Below, piece by piece: positions 53,360 through 63,891 of a DNA stretch of 64,000 nt. The stretch's first letter is position 1, and the number at the start of each line of letters is the position of its first letter. Made by a program: the position numbers and the translations under genes. Below the pieces are notes generated by a model. That model had not been told where the DNA came from, searched no databases, and saw only the letters and a program-made list of their open reading frames with translations. Source of the DNA: Leguminivora glycinivorella (Eukaryota > Arthropoda > Insecta > Lepidoptera > Tortricidae); the NCBI RefSeq assembly GCF_023078275.1, contig NC_062992.1, forward strand, positions 14,607,706 through 14,671,705, given 5' to 3'.

Positions 53360-53961
53360 TTATCTATTAGGGTGGATCAAAAAAACACTTTTTTGGAATT
53401 AGCAAATCTAATAGTTATCAATCAATGAACCTTAGTCTATGAAGCCTTTGTGCAAAATTTCAGCTTTTTTAATCAACATCTTCAGCCCCCGCATTAGGTT
53501 TGAAATTTTGAAAATCTCATACAAACCTGAAAATTCAACTTTCAGATAAAAAAAACTTTCGGCAGTATTATGTTCAGTATATATTATTGATACATATTAT
53601 TACAAGAAACTACCAAAAGTTGCGAAAATAGCGTTAGAAATCGCAAATTTTCGGTATTTTAGTAGCTATTTCGGCAAATGTACTAAAACTAGGCGAACTT
53701 TGGCGATTTTTGATGCTATTTTCGCAACTTTTGGTAGTTTCTTATATTGATATGTATCAATAACATATACTTAACATAATACAGCCGAATTTTTTTTTAA
53801 ATCTGAAAGTTGAATTTTCAGGTTTGTATGAGATTTTCAAAATTTCAAACCTAATGCGGGGGCTGAAGATGTTGATTAAAAAAGCTGAAATTTTGCACAA
53901 AGGCTTCATAGACTAAGGTTCATTGATTGATAACTATTAGGTTTGCTAATTCCAAAAAAGT

Positions 53962-55976
53962 CTCTCAGAACTTATCTGGCAAACGATGTCACCGAATACC
54001 CTAGCGCTGAACTCATGTGGTCCAACTTTGAAAGGTTTTGTAAGGAAAAAGCAGCAAACATCTTGGGAATCTCAAAAGGTGGGCTGAGCACAGCTAAAGA
54101 CCCCACATGGTGGAACGACGAAGTTAAGCAAGCAATCAAAACCAAACGAGAACTATTTAAAATATGGCAATTTACAGGGCTCCAAGAGGATTGGTCGGCA
54201 TATAAAATTTCTAAAAACTCGGCGAAACGTAAAGTGGCTCAATCGAGAGCGGATTCAAAAGAACAGTTCTACCGTAGACTTGAAGATGCCAAAACAGATG
54301 TTGAAGTATTCAAAATTGCAAAGCAGCGAAACAAGTCTACGTTGGACATAAAAATTAACAAATACATCCGGAATGCTGACGGACAGCTACTGACATCAAA
54401 TGTAGACATTAAAAACAGATGGAGACAGTATTATAATGAACTATTGAACGAGGAATTCCCCAGTCAACCATTGCAATGCATTGCACCAATCTTGGGACCT
54501 CTCCCAGAAATCACTATAAATGAAGTCCAGATAGCGGTTACCAAAATGAAAAACCACAAGGCTGTTGGTCCGGATGAGATACCAGCAGACCTCTGGAAGA
54601 AAGTTGGTCCTACTGGATGGCAATGGCTTCTAAGACTATTTAATGTAATATTATCCACCACAAATATCCCAAACTCCTGGCGCCAAAGCTTCCTAGTACC
54701 GTTTTTCAAAAACAAAGGTGATGATGTCAGCATATGTGGAAATTACAGGGACATTAAACTTACATCTCACACTCTAAAAATATGGGAAAGGATCATAAAC
54801 CATCGGCTTTTAGCTTTAGTGTCTATATCGGAGAATCAGTTTGGTTTCACTGCCGGAAAATCAACAACTGACGCTATCCAGGCTGTCAGAATTGTCATGG
54901 AAAAGCATCGCTCCAACAGGGAAGATCTGCATCTGGTATTCATAGACCTGGAGAAAGCGTTCGATCGCGTACCTAGAAAGTTAGTCTGGCATGCCATGAG
55001 AGTTCAAGGAGTGCCAGAGACACTCGTCAAAGTAGTTCAAGACATGTATGACAGCATCAGTACTAGGGTCAGAAGTCCGGCAGGAATCAGTGAGCCATTT
55101 GAGGTGACTGTGGGAGTACATCAGGGATCGGCACTAAGTCCGTTGCTGTTTAATGTCGTAATGGACTTCCTCACTAAAACCATACAGTCACCTCTACCGT
55201 GGTGCCTACTCTATGCTGACGACGTGGTTTTGGTGGACAAGTGTGTGCAAAAACTGGAGGCAACTCTGGAATCCTGGAGATATGCTTTGGAAAGTAACGG
55301 ACTTCGAATCAGCAGAAGTAAAACAGAGCACCTAGAATGTCTATACCAACCCCAAAGACAAGGTCCAAACTCTATACGACTGGGAGATATCCCAGTTCCG
55401 AAAGTGCCACAGTTTAAGTATCTCGGGTCCATGCTGACATCAGATGCTAACATTGAATCTGATGTAAATCATCGAATCAACGTCGCGTGGCAACGATGGC
55501 GCGCCCTTACGGGAGTTTTATGTGATCGACGAATGCCCATAAAGACCAAAGGGAAAGTATACAAGACTGCGATAAGACCTGCCTTGATGTACGGTTCGGA
55601 ATGTTGGGCGATCAAAAAAGTTCACGAAGCAAAAGTTCATACCAACGAAATGAAGATGCTGAGATGGGCAGCAGGTGTAACTAGACTCGACAAAGTACGT
55701 AATAAATACATCAGAGGCAGTTTTAAAGTTGCGCCCATCCCGGAAAAACTAACAGAGCAGCGGATGAGATGGTACGGACACATTATGAGACGTGATGACG
55801 ACCATGTGGTGAAAAAAGCATTAGACCTGCCCAATGCTAAGAGAGGCGCTGGACGACCGCCTGCTACATGGTGGTCCACAATGTCCAAGGATTTGGAGCG
55901 AGCCCAACTGTCAACAACGACAACCCAGGACAGAAAGTCCTGGCGCATGAGAACGAGGAGAGCCGACCCCAAATAA
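53962..55976 (+). CDS. RTE LINE reverse transcriptase, partial
   Basis: Uninterrupted frame. It can be read from a TTG at 53943, but the first codons (MLIPKK) are MITE sequence fused by the insertion; LINE sequence starts at about residue 7. Counting from 53943: a linker (WWNDEVKQAIKTKRELFK), GPDEIPADLWK, KNKGDDVSICGNYR, FIDLEKAFDRVPRKL with catalytic D335, HQGSALSPLLFNVVMD, YADD at 424-427, and C-terminal YGSECWAIKK and RMRWYGHIMRRDDDH. These are hallmarks of RTE-type enzymes. The catalytic core is preserved with no stop codon, though the endonuclease and true start are gone. Confidence 0.93.
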
Positions 55977-56014
55977 TGGGATAAAGGCAAAGACAAAGAA
56001 GAAGAGAAGAAGAG
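53962..56014 (+). mobile_element. RTE-clade LINE, 5'-truncated insertion
   Basis: Perfect 14-bp duplication AATTCCAAAAAAGT at 53948-53961 and 56015-56028; ends in an AAAGAAGAAGAGAAGAAGAG tail. The upstream endonuclease is missing. Confidence 0.9.
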
Positions 56015-56055
56015 AATTCCAAAAAAGTGTTTTTTTGATCCACCCTATTATCTAT

Positions 56056-56520
56056 CTATCTATCTTATGAATGGGTGCATAAACAACAACCGGTCTTATC
56101 TTAAAAGCGATCTCTTCCAGGCTTCATTTAGTCATAATCTATGATTAATTAATATTTTACCACTTTCCTTACATTGCACGCGATTCATTCCCCCCATCTG
56201 CATGCAAACTGTACGGACATTGTATTAAAAGGGCTTAAGTGACATTATCATTGTGAGTAATTTAGACGTTTTGAAATGGAAAGTGTTATCAGATAGGAAG
56301 TGTGATAATGGGACAGGGCTAAGGAGGGGGTTTTATAACGTATTAAATAGTGGGTACTTCCATAAATACTCCTATTTTAAGAACGTTTATTTATTAGGTC
56401 TCTTTACGGAGAAATTATTTTATTAAAACGAATTGTTCCGAATCATGAAAGACACTAAACGTACTCAATACGCTTACATAAAAAAGAGCCCAAAAATAAG
56501 CCCTATAACCCTAAAACTCA
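56056..56520. other. Spacer
   Basis: TATC microsatellite remnant at the left, otherwise unremarkable AT-rich sequence. Confidence 0.4.
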
Positions 56521-56600
56521 TAACAAGGCCCGATGGCTATTCGGGCCCTATTGTGCGAGCCCCATTGGCTCCGCACAAAGCCCTTTTGGCTTCCGGCCTT
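56521..56600. other. Cluster of three short hairpins
   Basis: GCCCGA/TCGGGC (56528-56547), TTGTGCGAGCC/GGCTCCGCACAA (about 56551-56578) and AAGCC/GGCTT (56578-56592) follow each other directly in a GC-rich island within AT-rich DNA. Confidence 0.6.
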
Positions 56601-56708
56601 CAACGATATAGCCATTATTGACCTAAACGGCTATTAGTCTCTTTACAAACCATAAGAATTTGTTAACGGGAGTGAAATGTTATCCATACTAATATAGCCT
56701 TACTATTT

Positions 56709-56965
56709 GACGACCGGTCTGGCCTAGCGCGTAGTGACCCTGCCTGCTAAGCCGCGGTCCCGGGTTCGAATCCCGGTAAGGGCATTTATTTGTGTGATGA
56801 GCACAGATATTTCTTTCTGAGTTATGGATGTTTTCTATCTATATTAGTATTTGTATATTACATATATAGTTGTCTGAGTACCCACAACACAAAGTCTTCT
56901 TGAGCTTACCGTGGGCCTCAGTCAATCTGTGTAATAATGTCCTATAATATTTATTTATTTATTTA
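56709..56965 (+). repeat. tRNA-derived SINE, complete
   Basis: Head with A box TGGCCTAGCGCG (56720-56731) and B box GGTTCGAATCC (56763-56773), a tRNA-like RNA polymerase III promoter. Body GTTATGGATGTTTTCTATC, CCACAACACAAAGTCTTCTT; tail of ATTT units. Fragments at 24200, 47060 and 58955. Not a functional tRNA: no full cloverleaf. Confidence 0.82.
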
Positions 56966-57177
56966 TCCATACTATACTATACTTAATATTATAAATGGGA
57001 AAGTGTGTGTGTCTGTTTGTTTGTCCGTCTTTCACGGCGAAGTGGAGCGACGAATTGGCGTGATTTTTTAAGTGGAAGTAGTTGGAGGGATGGAGTGTGA
57101 CATAGGCTTTATTTTGTCTCTTCCTGACCCCCTACTTCCGCAAAATTAACGCGAGCGAAGCCGCGGGCAACAGCTAG
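56966..57177 (+). mobile_element. Short Helitron-like element, complete
   Basis: Starts TCCATACTATACTATACTTA and ends GCGAAGCCGCGGGCAACAGCTAG just before T; TC...CTAG inserted between T-rich bases with no duplication. Middle holds GTGTGTGTGTCTGTTTGTTTG. Best copy of the family in this window. Confidence 0.75.
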
Positions 57178-58171
57178 TCTTTTTAAACAGCGTCAGTGTC
57201 ATTTTAAAACGTGTAGACTTTCTTGCCAGACCTATTGGTGGATACCCCCTCCAACTGAGGGGGGACTGAAATCTTCTCGAGGCTGAGGCGTAAGGTTAGA
57301 GCCGGCGTAGCTTTATTTGGCGTTCATAAGCGCATTGTAATATGCCTACTTGTAAAATATATTATATTTATGGATCTCTGTAACAGAGGTCATACCTGCT
57401 GCATTGTTGACCCAGGGATTAGTTGAACACTAGCAACCATACTCACCAGCAATATTATTGTTGTACAAGTTTACAATATTATTTATAATTCAATTTATTG
57501 TTCGATAAATGAAATGTAAACGATTCACGCAAAATTTGATTATTTGTGCTATTTTTTAAGACATTCGCTGAATTGACCAACCTTTTAAGATTCCCAAAGA
57601 GCACCTTTTAAAATGGGTCAGTAAGTACCTGAAAGTTAAAAAAAAAACAAGAGTTAGTGAATTTAGTGATGTATATAATAGAGTAAGTGAGCGTTATTTT
57701 TACTTTATTAAAAAACGTGGGTAACCCGTTTTTGTAATTTCGTGATGACCTACAAATTAGTCACGTTACAAGTGCGAATAAGCCACTCCACTCCATTCGA
57801 TGGTGATTTAATCGACTCGAGTTAGGAATTTCCACTTCGCACGTGTATTGTACGACGTTTTTCAGTACACATACACAATGCCCTTTGAAATTTCGACATA
57901 AGCACATAAAGTATCACTTTGCACACTAGTGTGATCAACTGATATCAAGATATCAAGAACATCGGAAAGAAAGTTCAAAACCTTAACAAATTGTGAACAT
58001 CAGAATCGATCCCTAGTTGATATGATTGCGGTTCAGTAAACTTTGGCCTACGGGGTGTTTGTAAAATCTAATATTTATCCAATCTATTGACGCCTTAGGG
58101 CACCCTGTAACTTTGATATATGTAATGTCAACAGTGTGTGTATAGTCATGAGCAATAGTTACTAAAGGGGA
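57178..58171. other. Spacer
   Basis: No gene recognised. Confidence 0.4.
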
Positions 58172-58325
58172 TCGGGCCCCGTAGCCGAATGGCATTTCTC
58201 CGACGCCAAACGAAAGCGATACGCCGCTGGCTCTGTCGCGCCAATACACAAGCGCGATAGAGATAGATATCTACTAGCGCTTCGTTTCGTGAGCGTTTCG
58301 TGAGCGATTGTGCCATTCGGCTAGC
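58172..58325. mobile_element. MITE with GTAGCCGAATGGCA ends
   Basis: GTAGCCGAATGGCATTTC and TTGTGCCATTCGGCTAGC form inverted ends. The middle includes GCGATAGAGATAGATATCTA and a direct repeat CGTTTCGTGAGCG. Confidence 0.7.
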
Positions 58326-58547
58326 CACCCTGTACATGTTAGGTCCTATGGTAAAAGTTAATATGGTTAAATAAATAAATAATAAATATTGACATTCATA
58401 CATAGAGGTAGATTGACTGATGAGGTCCACGGTAAGCTAAAGAAGGCTTGTGTTGTGGTTACTCAGACAACGATATAACATAATATACACATACTTATAC
58501 AGGGTGTAAACCTAATACGGGCGAATCTCTTAACGGTGATGAGTACA

Positions 58548-58680
58548 GGGGGGTTACCATGACGTACTAAAGACGTTCAGTTTAGGTTGAGAGAAAGGGA
58601 CACAGCTATAGCAGTTACATAGCTCCGTCCCTCTCTCTCAACCTAAACTGAACGGCTTTAGCACGTCATGGTAACCCCCC
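58548..58680. mobile_element. Hairpin MITE, GGGGGGTTACCATGACGT ends
   Basis: Arms 58548-58601 and 58625-58680 are near-perfect inverted repeats around a 23-bp loop. Confidence 0.8.
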
Positions 58681-58954
58681 AGGACAAAAGAAATGTAATT
58701 AGATAACTTTTACTTAAAAATGAAATATTTCTTTTATCCATACAAAATGATTCGGCCGGCAATGTAATGTAAACACTCGCGTGAAACGCACGTTGACAGT
58801 TGTTACTGTCTGTCATCGCAACCTCGTTTGCAGTTACATTGCTGCTGGGAAATGTCTCAAAAATCCATTATGGGATGAAAATTAAGAGTAACTCAAAAAC
58901 ACCTCTCAATTAATGATAACACTAAAGAATAAAATTATATATACTTGGTTCCAT

Positions 58955-59125
58955 TTATTTATTTAGATATTTGTTCCTAAGTCATGGATGTTTTCTATGT
59001 ATACAATTATTTTTATATTATAAATATCGCTGTCTGAGTACCCACAACACAAGCTTTCTTGAGCTTACCGTGGGACTCAGTCAATCTCTGTAAGAATGTC
59101 CTATAATATTTATTTTATTTATATA
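58955..59125 (+). repeat. SINE 3' fragment
   Basis: GTCATGGATGTTTTCTATGT, CCCACAACACAAGCTTTCTT and an ATTTATTTTATTT tail, as in the tRNA-SINE at 56709 but headless. Confidence 0.7.
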
Positions 59126-59157
59126 TTTATCGCCCGTATAACGTTTACACGCTGTAT

Positions 59158-59427
59158 ACATAGAAAACATACATGACAATTGTCAGTGTTTTGAAATAGA
59201 CCACAGTTGGTAAGAAAGGCGATGGTCCCTTTCTCAGACTAATATCTCCCATTTGCCCCCCTATCTCCTTCCTATATGTCTCTTGTCAGTATTGTCTACG
59301 CAATAATAGACTATTTCATGCTTCAACGCGCTAATTGAAGCTATTTGTTACTCCGCAGTGTTGCCAAGTGGTAGGATAGCTGGTCAAATTACTAAAATTA
59401 TAGATTACAATGTAAATCCGCCGTGTG
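59158..59427. other. Spacer
   Basis: No gene recognised. Confidence 0.4.
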
Positions 59428-59668
59428 GTGACGGGTTAAGAATTTCACCACCCCCTTTCTTCCCGTGGGTGTCGTAGAAGGCGACTGTGGGATATGGGTT
59501 AAATTGTGGCGTGGGCAAGAGGCTGGCAACCTGTCACTGCAATGTCACAGTTTCGTTTTCTTTCAACCCCTTATTTGCCAAGAGTGGCACTGAAACCTGA
59601 GTAGTTTCATGTGCTCTGCCTACCCCTTCGTGGGACACAGGCGTGATTGTATGTATGTATGTATGTAC
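59428..59668 (+). repeat. S1 SINE-like element, TGTA tail
   Basis: Complete copy from TGTGTGGTGACGGGTTAAGA to the TGTATGTATGTATGTA tail. Confidence 0.82.
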
Positions 59669-60006
59669 AATGTAAATTATGTTTAGTATGTGTTCTTAAA
59701 AGTATTTGTCAAACTTTAGGGTTTTTGATGACGATGAAAATTTTAAAATAAGTTTCTTTTTTTTTTACTTTAAGTCTTTGAGAGTATTTACTTAGTGGTT
59801 GTAGTTTTAATTCCGTTTAATTTTATTGACAAGTTAGTTGTAGTTTAACATTTAACTTTGTATCTGATCTCTCTTGTTAATCATAGATTAAATATAAGAA
59901 GTATCATCCCATACTGTATTAAAATGCGACCGCCTAAGAACGCGCATATACTACACCACACATAGATGGCGCCACAAATAAATGTCTTGTAGCTTTCGAT
60001 TATACT
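59669..60006. other. Spacer
   Basis: No gene recognised. Confidence 0.4.
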
Positions 60007-60137
60007 TGTGTCGCTTAACTTCAAACAGAATTGACTTACCCAAGTTTGAAGTTAAGCGACACACTTGTAGATGGCGTTAAGTGTCACGTTTGACATAGAT
60101 TTATGGCTCGAAAGTGACACTTAACGCCAATCTACAA
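60007..60137. other. Two adjacent hairpins
   Basis: Perfect 20-bp arms TGTGTCGCTTAACTTCAAAC / its inverse (60007-60026, 60044-60063), then TTGTAGATGGCGTTAAGTGT / its inverse (60065-60087, 60114-60137) with one extra base. Likely a MITE built of two inverted units. Confidence 0.75.
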
Positions 60138-60194
60138 ATAATCGATGGGTTAATATAAATAATAAAAGAAAAAACTGACTGACTGACATTTCAA

Positions 60195-60530
60195 CGCACA
60201 ACCCTACTCATAGTGTTGTGTTCCTGCCGGTGAGTAAGGCTGCCAGAGCTCAACGAGGGTGCGGTATGCTGATGACGGGATGACTTACGGAACTAACTTG
60301 TTCCGTCTATTGTCCTTTGAGTCGTCGGCAACCCGAACCCTCCTTTGAACTTTAACACTCCTTTTTGCTGTGTACTTAAAACACAGCAAAAGGGAATGTA
60401 CAAGTTTCTAATGGGGTGGCAACGCGCATGTGACACTGATTGAGTTGCAGACGTCCATGGGTTGCGGTGACCACTTTAAATCAGGCGGGCCGTATGCTTG
60501 TTTGCCACCGACGTAGTATAAAAAAAAAAC
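60195..60530 (+). repeat. S2 retroposon
   Basis: From CCTACTCATAGTGTTGTGTT through the hairpin AACACTCCTTTTTGCTGTGT/ACACAGCAAAAGGGAATGT to GCCACCGACGTAGTATAAAA and an A run. Confidence 0.8.
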
Positions 60531-60711
60531 CGAAACCACTGGTCCTAGAGATTCCTTATAAGGTGTAGAGGAGCACTAAGGAAGGGTTTTTCAAAAATCA
60601 CCTCCTAAAGGGGTAAAATGGGGGTGTATAGTTTGTATGGGAAAATAAGATTAGATTAGTACGCAGGCGTCGCCGCGGGAAAAAGCTAGTGCTTTATATA
60701 CATGGTAGCTA
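60531..60711. other. Spacer
   Basis: Ends with GTCGCCGCGGGAAAAAGCTAG (60669-60689), a Helitron-like CTAG terminus without an identifiable start. Confidence 0.4.
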
Positions 60712-61187
60712 TGGTTGCAAATAGAAAAAAAACCAAATGTTTTTTTTTCAGAAGTATGAAAAAAAACATGAAAAAAAAACCAAGCACCATGGTTTTTTTT
60801 CTAAATATGGTTTTTTTCAGATGAACAAATAATACGACGATAAAGGTTTTTCGTGATTTGTAACATTTCAGTAAAAGTAAAGTATATTTTAATTCGATAA
60901 ACATTCAGTATGCAAACGTTGTTTGGGGAATCCCCGATGCGGCGTGGAGCGTGGAGAGGCGGTGGTGTTGCCAACAGTAAATAGCGACAACTACTAACTA
61001 CAGATTGTGTAAATGTTAGTTTTATAAAACCAGAAATTAAAGTTATTAAATTAAATTCGTTTAAAAGTTAACATAAAGTCTAAAAAACCGTATAAAAGTA
61101 TTAACTATTTTGCAAATTTGGAAATTTCGTCCTTTAGAAAAAATTTTTTTTTCAAGTCAGAAAAAAAACCGTTTTTTTGCAACCCTG
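60712..61187. mobile_element. hAT-type MITE, second copy (reverse)
   Basis: Inverse of 1433-1948: GGTTGCAAATAGAAAAAAAA ... CCGTTTTTTTGCAACCCT, with the shared core GGGGAATCCCCGATGC. No clear 8-bp duplication. Confidence 0.72.
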
Positions 61188-61189
61188 TG

Positions 61190-61477
61190 TCCCTAAAACC
61201 AACGCCAAAATGAAAATGGGTGATAGGACATCTCATTAGTTATCACATTATGTCGCGGTTTTTGAGATGGACACCCATTATAAATGTGTTAAATGCTGAA
61301 ATCCATCAAGAAATTTTTCCTGTAAACCCATATTTTTTTGGTTAAAGCTACCTTAGTCGCCCCCTGTCGGCCACACAATTAATCTCCGTCAATATCGTTA
61401 CCTCGCCGAATTTACAAGGGTCACTCTAACACCGAAATTGAGTTTGCTTTTCTAAGAAGATACAATATTAGGAAACT
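61190..61477. other. S7-related fragment and spacer
   Basis: CAACGCCAAAATGAAAATGG and GACATCTCATTAGTTATCAC match the left part of S7 at 34470. Remainder unassigned. Confidence 0.5.
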
Positions 61478-61690
61478 TGTGTGATGAAGGGTTAAGAATT
61501 TCACCACCCCTTTTTTCTGTGGGTGTCGTAGAAGTCGGCTGCGGGGTATGTGTTCAAAACACGTGGTGTGGCGATAAACGGCAACCTGTCACTGCAATAT
61601 CGCAATTCCGGTTTCTTTCAACAACAACCTGAGAAGTTTCATGTGCACTGTCTACCTAATCTGGGAATACGGGCATGCGTCACAGGAGTA
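61478..61690 (+). repeat. S1 SINE-like element, diverged
   Basis: GTGTGATGAAGGGTTAAGAA, GTGGGTGTCGTAGAAGTCGG and GTTTCATGTGCACTGTCTAC; TGTA tail lost. Confidence 0.7.
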
Positions 61691-61849
61691 AACCATGTAT
61701 ATTATACTAGTACCTACATAAGTAATTCAACCCCTAAAAGTTTTACGAACTCGCAAATTAACATGAAAAAGATTGAAAATATTAGTCATTCATATGGATC
61801 CCGCGTATCAAATTAGGGAATACAAAGCACAAAAGGTAAGCTAGGCAAT

Positions 61850-62305
61850 TAAACAGAACATTGTAACATTGTACACTTATATAGTCACCATCAAATACAT
61901 CTAATCTAAACAAATATCGGAGCAATCATAGCATGAGCACTGATTAATTATACCTATTACTATTTTAATACTATGAAATTGATTATCACATTCTGTTCTA
62001 TTTGTAATAATTAACTATGTTGCTATTACTAATGATGTTAGTATTTTAATAATTATGTTCATATTTTTGATAATTTTAATTTAATTTAAATTTTATTTTA
62101 ATATAATTATGTTAATTTTATTCATTTTAATTCTAATTTAATTTTAATGATATAGAGGTACATGTACATATGTATTAGCACATAAGTTAATTTTAAGATT
62201 TGAATTGCCATACCCATCTTGGGTCCATGAGGTAAGGCCTCTATTTCGCATGTAAAAAACATATTGTAATTACCATGGTGCAATAAAGAAAGAATAAAGA
62301 AATTT
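61850..62305 (+). repeat. LINE 3' UTR fragment
   Basis: AT-rich UTR ending CCATGGTGCAATAAAGAAAG and AATAAAGAAA, a typical LINE 3' terminus; no coding sequence. Confidence 0.5.
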
Positions 62306-62312
62306 CAGACCA

Positions 62313-62561
62313 CACTGAGAGAAAATACAACCAGTTTTCATATTCGTTCAACAAGTTTTTTGGTTTAAATAGCGCCTACGTGCTCTTTGGTTCAAACAAC
62401 AAGCTACTTGTCATTTGAGTCGGCAATATATTTGAATCAACAAGTCGATTTTATAAAAACAACCTGACACATATTGTTTTAAACATACGTTTGGCTGATT
62501 CAAACGGATAAACCGCAACAAGTCGAACTTGTTAAATTCACAATGCAAATTTCTCTCAGTG
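62313..62561. mobile_element. MITE with CACTGAGAGAAA ends
   Basis: CACTGAGAGAAA and TTTCTCTCAGTG bracket a 249-bp AT-rich body rich in CAACAAG/CTTGTT motifs. Flanking duplication not evident. Confidence 0.65.
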
Positions 62562-62847
62562 CACGCACCATCGTCTTGACAGTTGGGTAGGTAAAGTTTT
62601 TTGAAGACAGGCTAATAATATATTTTTCTGATAGAATACGTTATAACAATCACGGAAATGTGGGTCTTATATTATTATTTCTTATAATTTATGTATTATC
62701 TTTTTTAAGTGACCGAAATGACGTTTGTGATATTTAATAGCAGATGAGGTGACAATGCCTTTGCGCGTGCTGAATGTATGAAATTGGAAAAAAAAGCGAT
62801 GTCAACTGTCAGCGTCACTTAGTTGTCATTGGTGTTTGTGTTTTTTT
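62562..62847. other. Spacer
   Basis: Nothing recognised. Confidence 0.35.
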
Positions 62848-63090
62848 GGGACCCCCCAATTAGCGTAAGTTTTTAACAAAAATTAACTCGCTGTCAGTTT
62901 TGTGACGACAATTAAGCATAAAATCTGTATAAAAATTCACTTTTTTCACATTCTGAATGTAGATTATTGCTTAAAGTTTATGTAATTAACACAAAAACAA
63001 TATTTTTATAGAAATTTCATGCTTAATTATCGTCACAAAACTGACAGTGAGTTAATTTTTGTTGAAAACTTACTCTAATTGGGGGGCCCC
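62848..63090. mobile_element. Palindromic MITE, 76-bp arms
   Basis: Left arm 62848-62923 (GGGACCCCCCAATTAGCGTA) and right arm 63015-63090 (reverse GGGGCCCCCCAATTAGAGTA) match with only a few differences; loop about 91 bp. Confidence 0.82.
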
Positions 63091-63282
63091 AATTTCTGAA
63101 AATGCCCCAATTCAGTCACCTCATCCTTGTATTAAATCTCCCTTCTGTTATTTCAGCCTATATATTATTTGCCTATCTTAAATAACTTTACCTACCCAAT
63201 AGAGGCGTGTTCCGATGTTTGTGAGAGCTCTGGTAGCTCAGATATATTTGATGGCTACACAATGCACTTACCCTTAAGCACT
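63091..63282. other. Spacer
   Basis: Nothing recognised. Confidence 0.35.
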
Positions 63283-63891
63283 TGCGCAGACAGAGAGCGG
63301 TCTGCGTTCTGTCAGAGTTCCGCGTTCTGGTGACCGTTGACCGCTCGAGAGTTCCATCGCACACAGGCGGCGTTCAAAGTCTCGCGTTCTGGTTTCGTTT
63401 GTGTCTTTGTACATGCAACATGTCACTGGAAAGTTCGTTTTCCTATGAAGAATTATTGCTCAAAAATTACACTTATTAAATTCTCCTTACAGATGAACAG
63501 CGATTCGATATTTTTATTCGCATGTCGATGACTAGTTTAATTAATTCAGAAAAATAAAGGCTGGCTGTATTTTTAGGGCATTGTAATTATTTATTAAGGA
63601 TAAAATAAACATAACAGCATTTCGTCGTGTACTATCCGTAGATTCGACCTCAGAAATCCTTCCTTTTCCTAACAAATTCATTATTTTTTCTGTGTTTGCA
63701 ACCTCGGTCATCCCCGCGTTCCGGCGTTCTCTGTCTCGGCGGGAAAAGAACGCTAGAACGCGGCGTTCCGCTTTGACCGCCGCGGGCAGACTGCCCGCTG
63801 TGTGCGTTGCTGCTACATACTCGGTACATTCTAAAGAACGCGGAACTCTGAACGCGGAACGCAGAACTCCAGACCGCTCTCTGTCTGCGCA
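63283..63891. mobile_element. DNA element with TGCGCAGACAGAGAGCGGTC ends
   Basis: Left TGCGCAGACAGAGAGCGGTC and its exact inverse at the right end; subterminal GAGTTCCGCGTTC motifs repeat on both sides in inverted orientation. The arms are GC-rich, unlike most of the window. Frames inside are repeat-derived. Confidence 0.8.

Larger units (their letters stand above)
53368..56047. mobile_element. Palindromic hAT-type MITE split by an RTE LINE
   Basis: Ends TAGGGTGGATCAAAAAAACA and TGTTTTTTTGATCCACCCTA, flanked by TTATCTAT at 53360-53367 and 56048-56055 (8 bp, hAT-like; the right copy lies in a TATC microsatellite, so chance is possible). Arms pair almost end to end: about 53368-53680 with 53725-53961 plus 56029-56047. 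The RTE insertion sits 19 bp from the right tip. Confidence 0.8.
58499..59157. mobile_element. DNA element with CAGGGTGTAAACCTAATACG ends
   Basis: Left CAGGGTGTAAACCTAATACG and right CGTATAACGTTTACACGCTG are inverted repeats with a few mismatches. The interior contains a hairpin MITE (58548-58680) and a SINE 3' fragment (58955-59125). No transposase. Confidence 0.7.

Noticed and set aside
53943..53961. True N-terminus of the RTE protein
   Set aside because: These codons are MITE sequence and target duplication; the LINE begins after 53961.
55637..55996. 119-residue minus-strand frame
   Set aside because: Antisense shadow of the RTE reverse transcriptase.
56709..56780. Functional tRNA gene
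   Set aside because: A and B boxes are present, but the cloverleaf is incomplete and a SINE body with simple tail follows.
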